A stretch of DNA of 64,000 nt from Bacteroidaceae bacterium (GCA_017465905.1 JAFTVE010000012.1:29912-93911), one strand, 5' to 3'. Positions 34,689 to 43,362 are shown, numbered from the stretch's first letter. Notes: generated by a model not told the origin, from the sequence alone. Numbers and translations: made by a program.

Positions 34689-35258
34689 ATGACAAAGAGT
34701 AAAATATATACAAGAGGTGGAGATGCCGGTAAAACTTCGCTTATAGGAGGTAGCCGTGTCATGAAATGTCATCAACGACTGGAGGCGTATGGAACTGTTG
34801 ATGAGCTGAGTGCACATCTCGGGCTATTGGCAAGTATGTTGCCGTCATCACTTTCAGGTTCAGACAAAAGCTTAATTCCTTGGATTCAGCGTCGTTTGTT
34901 CGATGTGGGGACACATTTGGCAATGCCTTGTGAGAATGGGGCTATGCCTCCATCTGCAATAAGTAGCGTACAGGTTCAACGGCTGGAACATCTTATTGAT
35001 GAGATTGATGAGCAGCTGCCGTCTCTACGCTCGTTTGTTCTCCCTGGAGGTTCTCAGGCTGCGGCCCAATGTCATGTCTGCCGTACTGTCTGTCGACGTG
35101 CCGAGCGCCTTATCATTGCACTTGCTGAAGAGGTACCCGTGAGTGCCGAATTGTTGTCCTTTGTTAACAGATTGTCAGATTTCCTGTTTGTTTACGCAAG
35201 ATTTATTAATAAAATAGAATGTGTAGATGAAATTTTATGGCAGAATGATGGTGATTGA
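34689..35258 (+). CDS. Cob(I)yrinic acid a,c-diamide adenosyltransferase (PduO type)
   Basis: 189 residues from the ATG at 34689. It transfers the adenosyl group of ATP to cobalamin, supplying coenzyme B12 for enzymes such as methylmalonyl-CoA mutase of the propionate pathway. The PduO-type ATP motif is visible at the N-terminus (KIYTRGGDAGKTSLIGG). The helical bundle carries FVLPGGSQAAAQCHVCRTVCRRAERL and the terminal FVNRLSDFLFVYARF. Length is normal. The GTG-TGA end overlaps the region where the next promoter begins. The CoA-transferase at 49.7 kb would fit the same metabolism. Confidence 0.94.
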   Translation: MTKSKIYTRGGDAGKTSLIGGSRVMKCHQRLEAYGTVDELSAHLGLLASMLPSSLSGSDKSLIPWIQRRLFDVGTHLAMPCENGAMPPSAISSVQVQRLEHLIDEIDEQLPSLRSFVLPGGSQAAAQCHVCRTVCRRAERLIIALAEEVPVSAELLSFVNRLSDFLFVYARFINKIECVDEILWQNDGD

Positions 35259-35270
35259 GGAAAAAAATTA

Positions 35271-35278
35271 TACTTTTG
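35271..35278 (+). promoter_or_regulatory. Likely -7 promoter box for the DUF2795 gene
   Basis: TACTTTTG matches TAnnTTTG, 42 nt upstream of the start at 35321. It excludes the open extension back to 35255. Confidence 0.6.
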
Positions 35279-35307
35279 CACCTCAATTTAAAAAACAAGG
35301 AAATAAT

Positions 35308-35313
35308 AGGAGG
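35308..35313 (+). promoter_or_regulatory. Strong Shine-Dalgarno sequence, rare in this lineage
   Basis: AGGAGG lies 7 nt before the ATG at 35321. Bacteroidota usually lack this motif, and almost no other gene in the window has one. It fixes the start of the DUF2795 gene. Confidence 0.75.
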
Positions 35314-35320
35314 ATATAAC

Positions 35321-35542
35321 ATGTATTGGACACTTGAATTGGCATCAAAACTAGAGGATGCACCATGGCCCGCAACTAAGGAGGAACTGATTGACTACGC
35401 TATTCGTTCAGGGTCTCCGTTGGAAGTGATAGAGAACCTTCAAGAAATAGAGGATGAGGGAGATGTCTACGAAAGCATTGAAGATATCTGGCCTGACTAT
35501 CCTAGCAAGGAGGACTTCTTCTTCGACGAAGAGGAGTATTAA
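35321..35542 (+). CDS. DUF2795 small acidic protein
   Basis: 73 residues. The DUF2795 core runs ASKLEDAPWPATKEELIDYA and then RSGSPLEVIENLQEI, with an acidic tail (YPSKEDFFFDEEEY). It is a widely conserved small cytosolic protein in Bacteroidota, of unknown function. It has its own promoter, an unusually strong Shine-Dalgarno sequence and a terminator, which together suggest high, constitutive expression. Confidence 0.92.
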   Translation: MYWTLELASKLEDAPWPATKEELIDYAIRSGSPLEVIENLQEIEDEGDVYESIEDIWPDYPSKEDFFFDEEEY

Positions 35543-35562
35543 TTATAGGAGAAGCAATAATT

Positions 35563-35607
35563 AAAAAGATGAGAGCAGACGCACAGACGAAGGTTCTCAT
35601 CTTTTTT
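35563..35607 (+). terminator. Intrinsic terminator
   Basis: AAAAAGATGAGA (35563-35574) pairs with TCTCATCTTTTT (35595-35606), followed by T. It separates the DUF2795 gene from the type IX secretion locus. Confidence 0.85.
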
Positions 35608-35705
35608 AGTTCCATATTGCCAAACTATTGAGCAAAAGGCTTGAAAGATTGCCGTTTTGTCATCTGGTACATACTAAATTTTGCGAATTGTCGTTAAAAA
35701 CAGCG

Positions 35706-36644
35706 ATGGCTATCAAAAAAACTATACTGACATGGTGCTTGCTGCTTGCCGCCGTAGCGGCTCAGGCACAGTTTGATACGCACTTTACTCACTATTGGGC
35801 GCTGCAGGGGTACTATAATCCTGCTGTTGCAGGGCTGAGTGGCCGGCTCAATATCTATGGCACCTATGCAATGCAGATGGCCGGCTACACCAATGCACCT
35901 GCTACGATGCTTGTGGGGGCTGATATGGTGCTTCCTACGGAAAAGAAGAATCAGGCGGTGAGCGCTAATCTTTATAATGAATCCATCGGCCTATTTACCA
36001 ATCAACGCCTCTTTGCTGGATACGCTTATCGTTTCGGCCTCTTGGGAGGACGACTGGCCATAGGAGCCAGTGTGGGCTCGTTAGAGCAGAAGTTTGATGG
36101 CTCCAAAGTGGAGGCTGAGGAGGCTGGCGACGATGCCTTCCCCTCATCAGAGGTTGATGGTATGGGGCTTGACCTTACAGCAGGCATGCATTATATACAT
36201 CCTCTCTTCTACGCTGGAATGTCGGTGATGCACGTCACTGCACCTACCATCGAGCTTGGCGAAGCACATGAGATAAAGATAGATCCTACGCTTTATTTCA
36301 GCGGTGGATGCAATATTCAGCTAAAGAATCCGTTATTATCCATACAGCCCTCACTGCAAGTGATGACCGACCTGCAAGCATGGCGGGCCGACCTCACGCT
36401 GCGAGGCACCTACACCTACGACGAGAAGCGCTACTATGCAGGCCTTACCTACAGCCCAATGACCTCGGTGGCCATACTTCTCGGGGGAGAGATCAATAGC
36501 GTGTCGTTTGGCTATGCCTACGAACTGTTTACCTCGGGTGTAGGACTCATCCACGGAAGCCACGACCTCTATGTGGGCTATGTGATGGACTTGGACCTGT
36601 TTAAGAAAGGAAAGAACAAACATAAAAGTATACGTATATTATAA
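35706..36644 (+). CDS. PorP/SprF-family type IX secretion membrane protein
   Basis: 312 residues from the Met at 35706, which gives a clean signal peptide (cleavage near AAQAQ, about residue 21); the frame is open back to 35628. The family signature follows directly: FDTHFTHYWALQGYYNPAVAG. The rest is a beta-barrel. PorP/SprF proteins work with the type IX secretion trans-envelope complex, and this one sits directly upstream of gldK, as in other Bacteroidota. It lacks a terminal Phe but is otherwise normal in size. Confidence 0.92.
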   Translation: MAIKKTILTWCLLLAAVAAQAQFDTHFTHYWALQGYYNPAVAGLSGRLNIYGTYAMQMAGYTNAPATMLVGADMVLPTEKKNQAVSANLYNESIGLFTNQRLFAGYAYRFGLLGGRLAIGASVGSLEQKFDGSKVEAEEAGDDAFPSSEVDGMGLDLTAGMHYIHPLFYAGMSVMHVTAPTIELGEAHEIKIDPTLYFSGGCNIQLKNPLLSIQPSLQVMTDLQAWRADLTLRGTYTYDEKRYYAGLTYSPMTSVAILLGGEINSVSFGYAYELFTSGVGLIHGSHDLYVGYVMDLDLFKKGKNKHKSIRIL

Positions 36645-36649
36645 CTCGT

Positions 36650-38071
36650 ATGAAGACAAAATGGATTATGGGCATAGCCGCAGCGGCACTACTGACCTCT
36701 TGTATGGGGCCGAGCAATGCCTCTATGGCGGCAGGTGGCGAGCTTGTAGGTTCCCGCTCTGCTGCATTCAACGAGCCTGCACCCTTTGGTATGGTGCTCG
36801 TGCCACGCGGTTCGCTCAAGCTTGGAGAAGAGGATACCGATACGCTCTGGGGCTCAAATGCTCCGTATAAAGAGATTTCTGTGGAGTCGTTCTGGATGGA
36901 CGATACCGAGATAACCAATGCCGAGTACCGCCAGTTTGTGCACTGGGTACGCGACTCAATCGTCCGTGAACGCCTTGCCGACCCTGCATACGGTGGCGAC
37001 GAAACCTACAAGATTGAGGAAGACGAGTATGGGGAACCCATCACTCCCTACCTCAATTGGAAGAAACCCATTCCCTGGCGCAAGGCTACAGAGGATCAGC
37101 TTATCGCCATCCAGAGCGTATATAAGCGCAATCCTTACACCGGAGTGCTCGAGCTTGACCCACGACAGATGAACTATCGCTACGAGATAGTGGACTACAC
37201 CCAGGCTGCTCTGCGCAAGAATCAGCTCGATGCAGCAATGCGTGTACGCAATACGGATGTGAAGGTCAACCCCGATGAAGTGGTAATGATATCGAAGGAT
37301 ACTGCCTACATCAACGAAGATGGACAGATTGTACGCGAGACTATTAATCGTCCACTATCAGGTCCTCACGACTTTGTGAACACCTATATCGTGAATATCT
37401 TCCCCGACACCACTTGCTGGGTCAACGATTTCCCTAATGCCAACAACGAGATGTACATGCAGCTCTACTTCAACCACCCCAACTACAATGACTATCCTGT
37501 GGTGGGCGTGAGCTGGGAGCAGGCCAATGCCTTCTGCGCATGGCGTACCGACTACCTCTTGCGTGGTCTCGGTTCACAAGCCAAGTATGTACAGCGCTAT
37601 CGCCTCCCTACAGAGGCTGAGTGGGAATATGCGGCTCGCGGTAAGGAGGGTACACTCTTCCCTTGGATGCAGGATGGCACCAAGAGCGATGAGGGTTGTT
37701 TCTATGCCAACTTCAAGCCCGAGCGCGGCAACTACACCAAGGACGGCAGCCTCATCACCACCAAGGTGGGCTCATACTCGGCCAACAGCCACGGCTTGTT
37801 CGACATGGCGGGCAACGTAGCTGAGTGGACATCGACCGTATACACCGAGGCTGGCGTATTGCAAATGAGCGACATGAACCCCGAGCTCTTCTACAATGCA
37901 GCTAAGGAGGACCCCTATTATATGAAGAAGAAAACCGTGCGCGGCGGTTCATGGAAAGACCCCGAGAAATTTATCCAATCCGTTTCGCGTACCTACGAAT
38001 ATCAGAATGAGACACGCTCCTACATTGGCTTCCGCTGTGTACGCTCCTATGTAGGGACAGCAAGGAAATAA
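36650..38071 (+). CDS. gldK: Type IX secretion lipoprotein GldK/PorK
   Basis: 473 residues. The lipobox is LLTSC, with the lipidated Cys at about residue 18. The body is an FGE-sulfatase / SUMF1-type fold (MVLVPRGSLKLGEED, EVEIT-like WMDDTEITNAEYRQF, RLPTEAEWEYAARGKEG, GLFDMAGNVAEWT, VRGGSWKDP, GFRCVRS), without the oxidase function known of sulfatase activators. GldK forms the periplasmic ring with GldN under the outer membrane. It begins 5 bp after the PorP stop. Confidence 0.95.
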   Translation: MKTKWIMGIAAAALLTSCMGPSNASMAAGGELVGSRSAAFNEPAPFGMVLVPRGSLKLGEEDTDTLWGSNAPYKEISVESFWMDDTEITNAEYRQFVHWVRDSIVRERLADPAYGGDETYKIEEDEYGEPITPYLNWKKPIPWRKATEDQLIAIQSVYKRNPYTGVLELDPRQMNYRYEIVDYTQAALRKNQLDAAMRVRNTDVKVNPDEVVMISKDTAYINEDGQIVRETINRPLSGPHDFVNTYIVNIFPDTTCWVNDFPNANNEMYMQLYFNHPNYNDYPVVGVSWEQANAFCAWRTDYLLRGLGSQAKYVQRYRLPTEAEWEYAARGKEGTLFPWMQDGTKSDEGCFYANFKPERGNYTKDGSLITTKVGSYSANSHGLFDMAGNVAEWTSTVYTEAGVLQMSDMNPELFYNAAKEDPYYMKKKTVRGGSWKDPEKFIQSVSRTYEYQNETRSYIGFRCVRSYVGTARK

Positions 38072-38156
38072 TTAGGAATTTGGAGTTAGGGATTAGGAGT
38101 TCAACAACACTTTAATCGCCCTTAATCCCCTAAAGCTCCCATAATAAAATACCACA

Positions 38157-39050
38157 ATGGAACAGAACAAAAGCATGATTTCCCGCTTCCAGGACTTCTT
38201 GGAGACTCAGAAGGGACAGACCATATTGAACTACCTCTACAGCTGGGGTGCCGCAGTCGTTATCTTGGGTGCCCTCTTCAAGCTCACCCACATCAGCGGC
38301 GCCGACCTGATGCTCTTCATCGGTATGGGTACCGAGGTGCTCACCTTTATCGTCAATGGCTTTGAGCGCCAGTCGAGTTCCAAGAGCGATGAGGCTCCTT
38401 CCACAGCCGGAGGTCCCGTCATCATTGGTGGCGCTCCCGTAGCCGCAGGTGCAGTTGTCAGCAATGCAGTGCCTGTGGCAGCTCCCGTAGCAAGCAGTGC
38501 AGTACCTGTAGGAACCGACGGTGTCGGTTCTACCACAGCAGTTCCCCAATTGGATGCCGATGCCTTGAATGCCATGGCCAACCTCGCGGCAGCCAATGCA
38601 GCTATGGCCGCAGCACAGGGCAATGCTGCTCCCGCAGGAGCCGCCGTTGCTGGCTCTCATGCCGTTGCCGCAACCCAGCCTGTAGTGCCTGTCGTTGATG
38701 GCAAGGTCGATGTTCCCGAGTTGCAACAGGTGACACAAGACTATATCGAGAAGCTGCGCGAGCTCACCGAGTCGTTCCAGCATATCTCCGACCAGTCGTC
38801 GCAGCTTGAGGCCAGTGCCGACGAGGTAGAGCGTCTGAGCCGCAACCTCACCTCCATCAACACCATCTACGAGATGCATCTCAAGAGCCTCGGCTCACAG
38901 ATTGGCAATATCGACCTCGTCAATGAGCAGACACGCCGCATGGCCGAGCAGATTGAGGAACTCAACCATGTATACGACCGCATGCTGCAGTCGATGACCG
39001 TCAATATGAAGGTAGGCCGCAATGCCGACGAACAGAGTAAGGAAGCCTAA
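38157..39050 (+). CDS. gldL: Type IX secretion / gliding motor protein GldL/PorL
   Basis: 297 residues. Two inner-membrane helices lie at about 28-45 and 52-68. The second contains the acidic residue in GMGTEVLTF that corresponds to the proton-pathway Glu of GldL. The long cytoplasmic part includes an Ala/Pro/Val-rich low-complexity linker at about 85-175 and a coiled coil at about 190-290 (LTESFQHISDQSSQLEASAD). With GldM it forms the proton-driven rotary motor. An 85-bp word-repeat spacer (TTAGGGATTAGG) separates it from gldK. Confidence 0.95.
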   Translation: MEQNKSMISRFQDFLETQKGQTILNYLYSWGAAVVILGALFKLTHISGADLMLFIGMGTEVLTFIVNGFERQSSSKSDEAPSTAGGPVIIGGAPVAAGAVVSNAVPVAAPVASSAVPVGTDGVGSTTAVPQLDADALNAMANLAAANAAMAAAQGNAAPAGAAVAGSHAVAATQPVVPVVDGKVDVPELQQVTQDYIEKLRELTESFQHISDQSSQLEASADEVERLSRNLTSINTIYEMHLKSLGSQIGNIDLVNEQTRRMAEQIEELNHVYDRMLQSMTVNMKVGRNADEQSKEA

Positions 39051-39062
39051 CACACACGCACT

Positions 39063-40637
39063 ATGAGCGCAGGAAAGAAAAAGCTGACACCCCGTCAGCG
39101 AATGATCAACTTGATGTACATCGTGCTGATGGCGATGCTTGCCCTCAACGTGTCGTCCGATGTACTCAATGGCTTCACCATCGTTGACTCAGGGCTCATC
39201 CGCAGTACCGATAACGCTACCAAGCAGAACCTTGCGATCTTCCAGGACTTTGAAGCACAGATGGCCAAGAATCCTGAGAAGGTGGGCGAGTGGTATGCCA
39301 AGGCCAAGCGTGTGAAGGAGCTCTCCGACTCGGCCTACAACTATGCCGAGGAGCTCAAGCTACGCATGGTGCGCGAGGCTGACGGCAAGAAGGCCGACGT
39401 GCGCAACATCAGGAACAAGGAGGACCTCGAAGCCGCCAACTTCGTGATGCTGGCACCGGGTACGGGCGAGGGAGGCAGACTCTATGAGGTTATCAACAAC
39501 TACCGCGACCAGGTGGTGAGCATGATTTCCGATACCGTGCAGCAGCGCATCATCAGCGACAACTTTGACACCTCGGTGCCTCAGACCGAGAACTCATTGG
39601 GTAAGAACTGGCAGCAATACAACTTCGAGAATATGCCCGTAGTTGCCGCTGTAACCCTGCTCACCAAGTTCCAGAACGATGTGCGCTATGCCGAGGGCGA
39701 AATCCTCCACGACCTCATCGTCAATATCGATGCCACCGACGTTCGTGTAAATGAACTCAGCGCCTACGTCATCCCCACCTCGCAGAACGTGGTGCGCGGC
39801 AACACCTTCGGTGCCCGTATCATCATGGCTGCTGTGGATACCACTCAGCGCCCCAATATCTATATCAACGACCAGCTCGTAGAGACCGAGAATGGCTGGT
39901 ATGAGGTGCCCTGCAACAGTACGGGCGACTTCACCCTCAACGGATACCTCGAACTCAACGATGGCTCGGGCGAGACCGTACGCCGTGAGTTCTCGCAGAA
40001 ATACACCGTGGTCGACCCCATCGCCACCGTATCGGCCTCGATGATGAACGTGCTCTATGCCGGCTACGACAACCCCATCGCCATCTCTGTGCCGGGCGTA
40101 CCCAGCAACAAGGTGTCGGCCCGCATCGCCAATGGCAATGGTACCCTGCGCCCTGTGGCAGGCGGCTTCATTGCCCATCCTACCAAGGTTGGCTCCGATG
40201 TGGTGATTGCTGTCAGTGCCGAGCAGAACGGGCGTAGCCAGAGCATGGGCGAGTACACCTTCCGTGTGCGCCAGTTGCCCGACCCTACCCCCTTCATCGA
40301 GTATAAGGACGACAAGGGCGTCACCCAGCGTTACCGTGGCGGTGGCACCAAGCTCAGCAAGCAGGCCCTGATGAGTGCCGAGGGCATCATCGCTGCTATC
40401 GACGACGGACTGCTCAACATCGGCTTCCGTGTCATCAGCTTCGAGACCGTGACCTTCGACAACATGGGTAATGCCATGCCCGAGCTCTCCAATGGAGCCA
40501 ACTTCTCGGAGCGTCAGAAGAATACCTTCCGTCGCCTCACCCGTGGCAAGCGCTTCTACATCTCCAGCGTGAAGGCCGTAGGCCCCGACGGTATAGAGCG
40601 CCAGCTGCCCTCAACCCTGGAAGTGATCATCAACTAA
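39063..40637 (+). CDS. gldM: Type IX secretion / gliding motor protein GldM/PorM
   Basis: 524 residues. It starts with a cytoplasmic basic stretch and one membrane helix (about 15-38, MINLMYIVLMAMLALNVSSD); a long periplasmic shaft of stacked domains follows. Family features include LTPRQRMINLMYIVL and the C-terminal domains with FRVRQLPDPTPFI. GldM couples GldL rotation in the inner membrane to the GldK/GldN ring. It begins 12 bp after gldL. Confidence 0.95.
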   Translation: MSAGKKKLTPRQRMINLMYIVLMAMLALNVSSDVLNGFTIVDSGLIRSTDNATKQNLAIFQDFEAQMAKNPEKVGEWYAKAKRVKELSDSAYNYAEELKLRMVREADGKKADVRNIRNKEDLEAANFVMLAPGTGEGGRLYEVINNYRDQVVSMISDTVQQRIISDNFDTSVPQTENSLGKNWQQYNFENMPVVAAVTLLTKFQNDVRYAEGEILHDLIVNIDATDVRVNELSAYVIPTSQNVVRGNTFGARIIMAAVDTTQRPNIYINDQLVETENGWYEVPCNSTGDFTLNGYLELNDGSGETVRREFSQKYTVVDPIATVSASMMNVLYAGYDNPIAISVPGVPSNKVSARIANGNGTLRPVAGGFIAHPTKVGSDVVIAVSAEQNGRSQSMGEYTFRVRQLPDPTPFIEYKDDKGVTQRYRGGGTKLSKQALMSAEGIIAAIDDGLLNIGFRVISFETVTFDNMGNAMPELSNGANFSERQKNTFRRLTRGKRFYISSVKAVGPDGIERQLPSTLEVIIN

Positions 40638-40783
40638 TTTACAATTTGACAATTTACGATTTACTATTTATTGAATAATTGAATTATTTACTAATTTCAC
40701 AACACAGCATGGGTAAATTGTAAAATCGCTAAATTGTAAATCAATTGTAAATAGTAAAATTGTAAATAGTAAATACAGTAGAT
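40638..40783 (+). repeat. AATTGTAAAT-type word-repeat spacer between gldM and gldN
   Basis: 146 bp of AT-rich words. The first part reads TTTACAATTTGACAATTTAC and the last part reads AAATTGTAAATAGTAAAATT with several variants, so the two ends are imperfect inverted copies. It can fold into a long weak hairpin inside the operon. No coding potential. Confidence 0.7.
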
Positions 40784-41890
40784 ATGAAAACGAAATCTCT
40801 CATAGCAATTGCAACCCTGCTCCTCTGTGCACAGGGTGCTGTAGCACAACCCAAGGCACGCCTCAAGGCCCAGGCCGAAGCCGAGAAGAAGAGCGAGACC
40901 ACACTTAGCGAACGTGCCAAGGCACAGTATACGGCTCAGATGCCTGCTCCCACCGATGTGGTGTGGAAGCGTGACATCTATCGCACGCTCGACCTCACCA
41001 AGGAGAAGAATGCCGCCCTCTACTATCCTGTAGAGCCCTTGGGCGACCGTGTCAACCTCTTCACCCATATCATTTATCTTGTAGCGAGTGGTAAGGTTCC
41101 AGCTTACGAATACCGTTCCGATGGCAATGAGCTCTTTACTCCTGATAACAAGTATAAGGTGTTTGATATGCTGGACAAGTTCTATATCTATTATGAAACG
41201 AAGGACAGCACAACCTTTACAATCAATAAGGCCGATATTCCTTCGGGTGAGGTGCTCAGCTACTTTATCAAGGAGAGCTCGTTCTACGATCAGCGTACAG
41301 CTACCTACACTACACGTGTCACCGCCATTTGCCCCGTACTGCACCGTAGTGGCGACTTTGGCAGCGAGGTCACCAAATATCCCATGTTCTGGCTCAACTA
41401 CGACGATGTAAGCCCCTACTTCGGTATGACTCCGCTCATGACCAGCAGCTATAACAATGTGTCGAATATGAGCATCGACGACTATTTCGTGCGCAGCCTT
41501 TACGAGGGCGATATCTACAAGACCTCTAACCTGCAAAACAAGCTTCTTGCCCAATACTGCCCTAACGATACGGCCATGAAGGCTGAGCAGCAGCGTATCG
41601 AGAAAGAACTTGTTACCTTTGAGAATAAGTTGTGGGGCATAGAGGAACCCGATACCACTGCGGTGGTGGCAGAGAAGCCCGGTAAGAAGTCTGTACGCAG
41701 CACAGCCCGTAAGCCTAAAGCCGCTGCCGTCAAGGCTGAAACAACCGACGATAAGGCTGAAGAGCCTGAGGTGAAGGCTGAGAAGACTGAGAAGAAGGCC
41801 TCGGTGCGTACATCTCGCCAACGTACCGCCTCGTCATCCAAGTCGGCTAATAGCGGACAGACCCTCTCGGTGCGCCGTCAACGCCGCTAA
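40784..41890 (+). CDS. gldN: Type IX secretion ring protein GldN/PorN
   Basis: 368 residues with a signal peptide (cleavage near GAVAQP, about residue 22). The conserved core is about 45-285 (DVVWKRDIYRTLDLTKEKNAAL, YPVEPLGDRVNLFTHI). GldN complexes with GldK at the periplasmic face of the outer membrane. The last ~85 residues are a Lys/Ala/Glu-rich tail (KPKAAAVKAETTDDKAE, then SVRTSRQRTASSSK), low complexity and probably disordered. It is separated from gldM by the word-repeat spacer. Confidence 0.95.
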   Translation: MKTKSLIAIATLLLCAQGAVAQPKARLKAQAEAEKKSETTLSERAKAQYTAQMPAPTDVVWKRDIYRTLDLTKEKNAALYYPVEPLGDRVNLFTHIIYLVASGKVPAYEYRSDGNELFTPDNKYKVFDMLDKFYIYYETKDSTTFTINKADIPSGEVLSYFIKESSFYDQRTATYTTRVTAICPVLHRSGDFGSEVTKYPMFWLNYDDVSPYFGMTPLMTSSYNNVSNMSIDDYFVRSLYEGDIYKTSNLQNKLLAQYCPNDTAMKAEQQRIEKELVTFENKLWGIEEPDTTAVVAEKPGKKSVRSTARKPKAAAVKAETTDDKAEEPEVKAEKTEKKASVRTSRQRTASSSKSANSGQTLSVRRQRR

Positions 41891-41938
41891 ATCATTGGTA
41901 CAATATTCCTTAACTAATCTCTGAAAGGGATTCTGCAG

Positions 41939-42541
41939 ATGAAATGCTATAGGTATATAATACTATGTATATTGTTGGCAATAGCATCGTTGCAGAGCGA
42001 GGTGTCGGCCCAAAGCTACAAGACTAAGCAGGTGGCACTGCCCGTGGAGATATATAAAGGTGATACCATCCCCGTTGTGCATCTTCGCGAGGTGTACATC
42101 TATAACCGGCCAAAGTTCAAGAATCGCCGCCAGGAACGCTACTATTGGCGTACGGTACGCGATGTCAAGAAAACGTTGCCCATAGCTCGCGAGGTGCGCG
42201 GTATCATCATCGAGACCTATGAGTATCTGCTTACTTTGCCCGATGAGAAGGCCCGTGAGGCTCATCTGGCTGCCGTGGAGAAAGGCATGATGGCGCAGTA
42301 TACTCCGCAGATGAAGAAGCTTACCTTCAGCCAGGGTAAGATGCTCATCAAGCTCATCGACCGCGAATGTGAGCAGACGGGCTATGAGCTCATTCAAGTG
42401 TTTATGGGAAACTTCAAGGCCGGATTCTACCAAGCCTTTGCCGCCCTCTTCGGTGCCAGCCTCAAGAAGGGCTACTACCCCGATGGCGAGGATGCCGAGA
42501 TAGAAGAGATAATCTTCTGGGTGGAGCAGGGAGTACTCTGA
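41939..42541 (+). CDS. DUF4294 exported protein
   Basis: 200 residues with a signal peptide (cleavage near SEVSAQS, about residue 25). The DUF4294 core includes YKGDTIPVVHLREVYIY near 38-54 and RQERYYWRTVRDVKKTLPIA near 62-81, with FSQGKMLIKLIDRECEQTGYELI later. Family members are secreted or periplasmic Bacteroidota proteins of unknown function. It lies 48 bp after gldN on the same strand, so a link to type IX secretion is possible but only by position. Confidence 0.9.
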   Translation: MKCYRYIILCILLAIASLQSEVSAQSYKTKQVALPVEIYKGDTIPVVHLREVYIYNRPKFKNRRQERYYWRTVRDVKKTLPIAREVRGIIIETYEYLLTLPDEKAREAHLAAVEKGMMAQYTPQMKKLTFSQGKMLIKLIDRECEQTGYELIQVFMGNFKAGFYQAFAALFGASLKKGYYPDGEDAEIEEIIFWVEQGVL

Positions 42542-42579
42542 GCGGCTGTTCGTCTCTTTGATGGGCGCAGGGTAAAAAA

Positions 42580-42599
42580 CTGCCAAGGCCCCTTGGCAG
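42580..42599. terminator. Terminator-like hairpin after the DUF4294 gene
   Basis: CTGCCAAGG (42580-42588) pairs perfectly with CCTTGGCAG (42591-42599). The T-run is on the minus-strand side, so it would terminate better in that direction. It shares the TGCCA(A)GG word with the long inverted repeat further on. Confidence 0.55.
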
Positions 42600-42713
42600 G
42601 AAAGGGTTGTTTGCTGTAGATGGCACTTTATCTCGAATTTTACATTGTTGATATACAATATGTTGTATTTCGCCCCTACGAAATTGTCACTATTTTGTTA
42701 CTAAAAAAGGCAG

Positions 42714-42855
42714 TGTATAGAATTTTTATTTTTGGCCTGGCAGAGTGCAGAGCTACATGGATTTTTGTACACCGGCTTGGCGCGAAGCCTGTACGATTTT
42801 ACACTCCGAACAACTTCAATGCACTCTGCCAGGCCAAAAATAAAAATCCTATATA
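42714..42855. repeat. Long inverted repeat with nested hairpin (cruciform / MITE-like)
   Basis: Positions 42722-42749 and 42820-42847 are a perfect 28-bp inverted repeat, containing GGCCTGGCAGAGTGCA. After one mismatch the pairing continues outward over TGTATAG / CTATATA, giving about 36 bp. In the 70-bp loop a second hairpin, GTACA-CC-GGCTT / AAGCC-TGTAC, spans 42767-42794. CCTATATATAGG at 42848-42859 is a further palindrome. No coding region lies between 42542 and 43362. Confidence 0.85.
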
Positions 42856-43027
42856 TAGGGTTTTCGGGTTTCCGACGCTTCGGATTTCGCCCCAGAGAAT
42901 GCTGGGATGTGTTGAATATCAGAGAATGACGGTTGCTCTTCCCAATTTCCAGTTCTCAATTTTCAATTCTCTTGCCAAGGGGGGCTGGCAGAATTCCATG
43001 GATAGTACTAAGCACTATTTTGCTCGT

Positions 43028-43114
43028 ACTAAGTACAAAATATTTTTTACTTAGTAGAAAATTCATTTACATGCATGCACCGCTCGCGGTACATGCATGT
43101 ACCGAACTTGGTAC
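43028..43114. repeat. Cluster of three hairpins upstream of the ATPase-nuclease gene
   Basis: Hairpin 1: ACTAAGTA (43028-43035) with TACTTAGT (43048-43055). Hairpin 2: ACATGCATGCACCGC (43069-43083) with GCGGTACATGCATGT (43086-43100), 14 of 15 paired around a 2-nt loop. Hairpin 3: GTACC (43099-43103) with GGTAC (43110-43114), sharing two bases with hairpin 2. Confidence 0.8.
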
Positions 43115-43212
43115 AAAAGGATATTTCAATCGGAAGAAATCATAGTGCGTATTCTCTGCTTTATTATGCCTTATAATAACAGGATTTTAATCGGTAATCG
43201 TGCTTATTAATA

Positions 43213-43287
43213 TACATTTCCGAATAGAATGCGCGTAAACAATGTGTATATCTTTCGGAAATCTATATTTTTTAGGTACATTTCCGA
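43213..43287 (+). promoter_or_regulatory. Repeated ATTTCCGA sites, candidate operator upstream of the ATPase gene
   Basis: TACATTTCCGA occurs at 43213-43223 and 43277-43287, and the inverted form TCGGAAAT at 43255-43262. The last copy ends 9 bp before the -33 box of the promoter at 43297, an appropriate place for a regulator. Confidence 0.5.
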
Positions 43288-43296
43288 TGGTTTTGC

Positions 43297-43327
43297 TTTG
43301 ATTCGATGTAGGAATACTTTATCTTTG
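43297..43327 (+). promoter_or_regulatory. Promoter of the ATPase-nuclease gene
   Basis: TTTG (43297-43300), a 19-nt spacer, then TATCTTTG (43320-43327), 35 nt before the Met at 43363. It matches the Bacteroides primary-sigma consensus. Confidence 0.75.
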
Positions 43328-43362
43328 CGTCATCAAAAGTGAAGAGAATAAAAATAGATAGT

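Noticed and set aside
42620-43145. Overlapping short open frames (144, 65 and 70 codons) in the gap after the DUF4294 gene
   Set aside because: They run through the inverted repeats and hairpins, have no domain, and change composition along their length.
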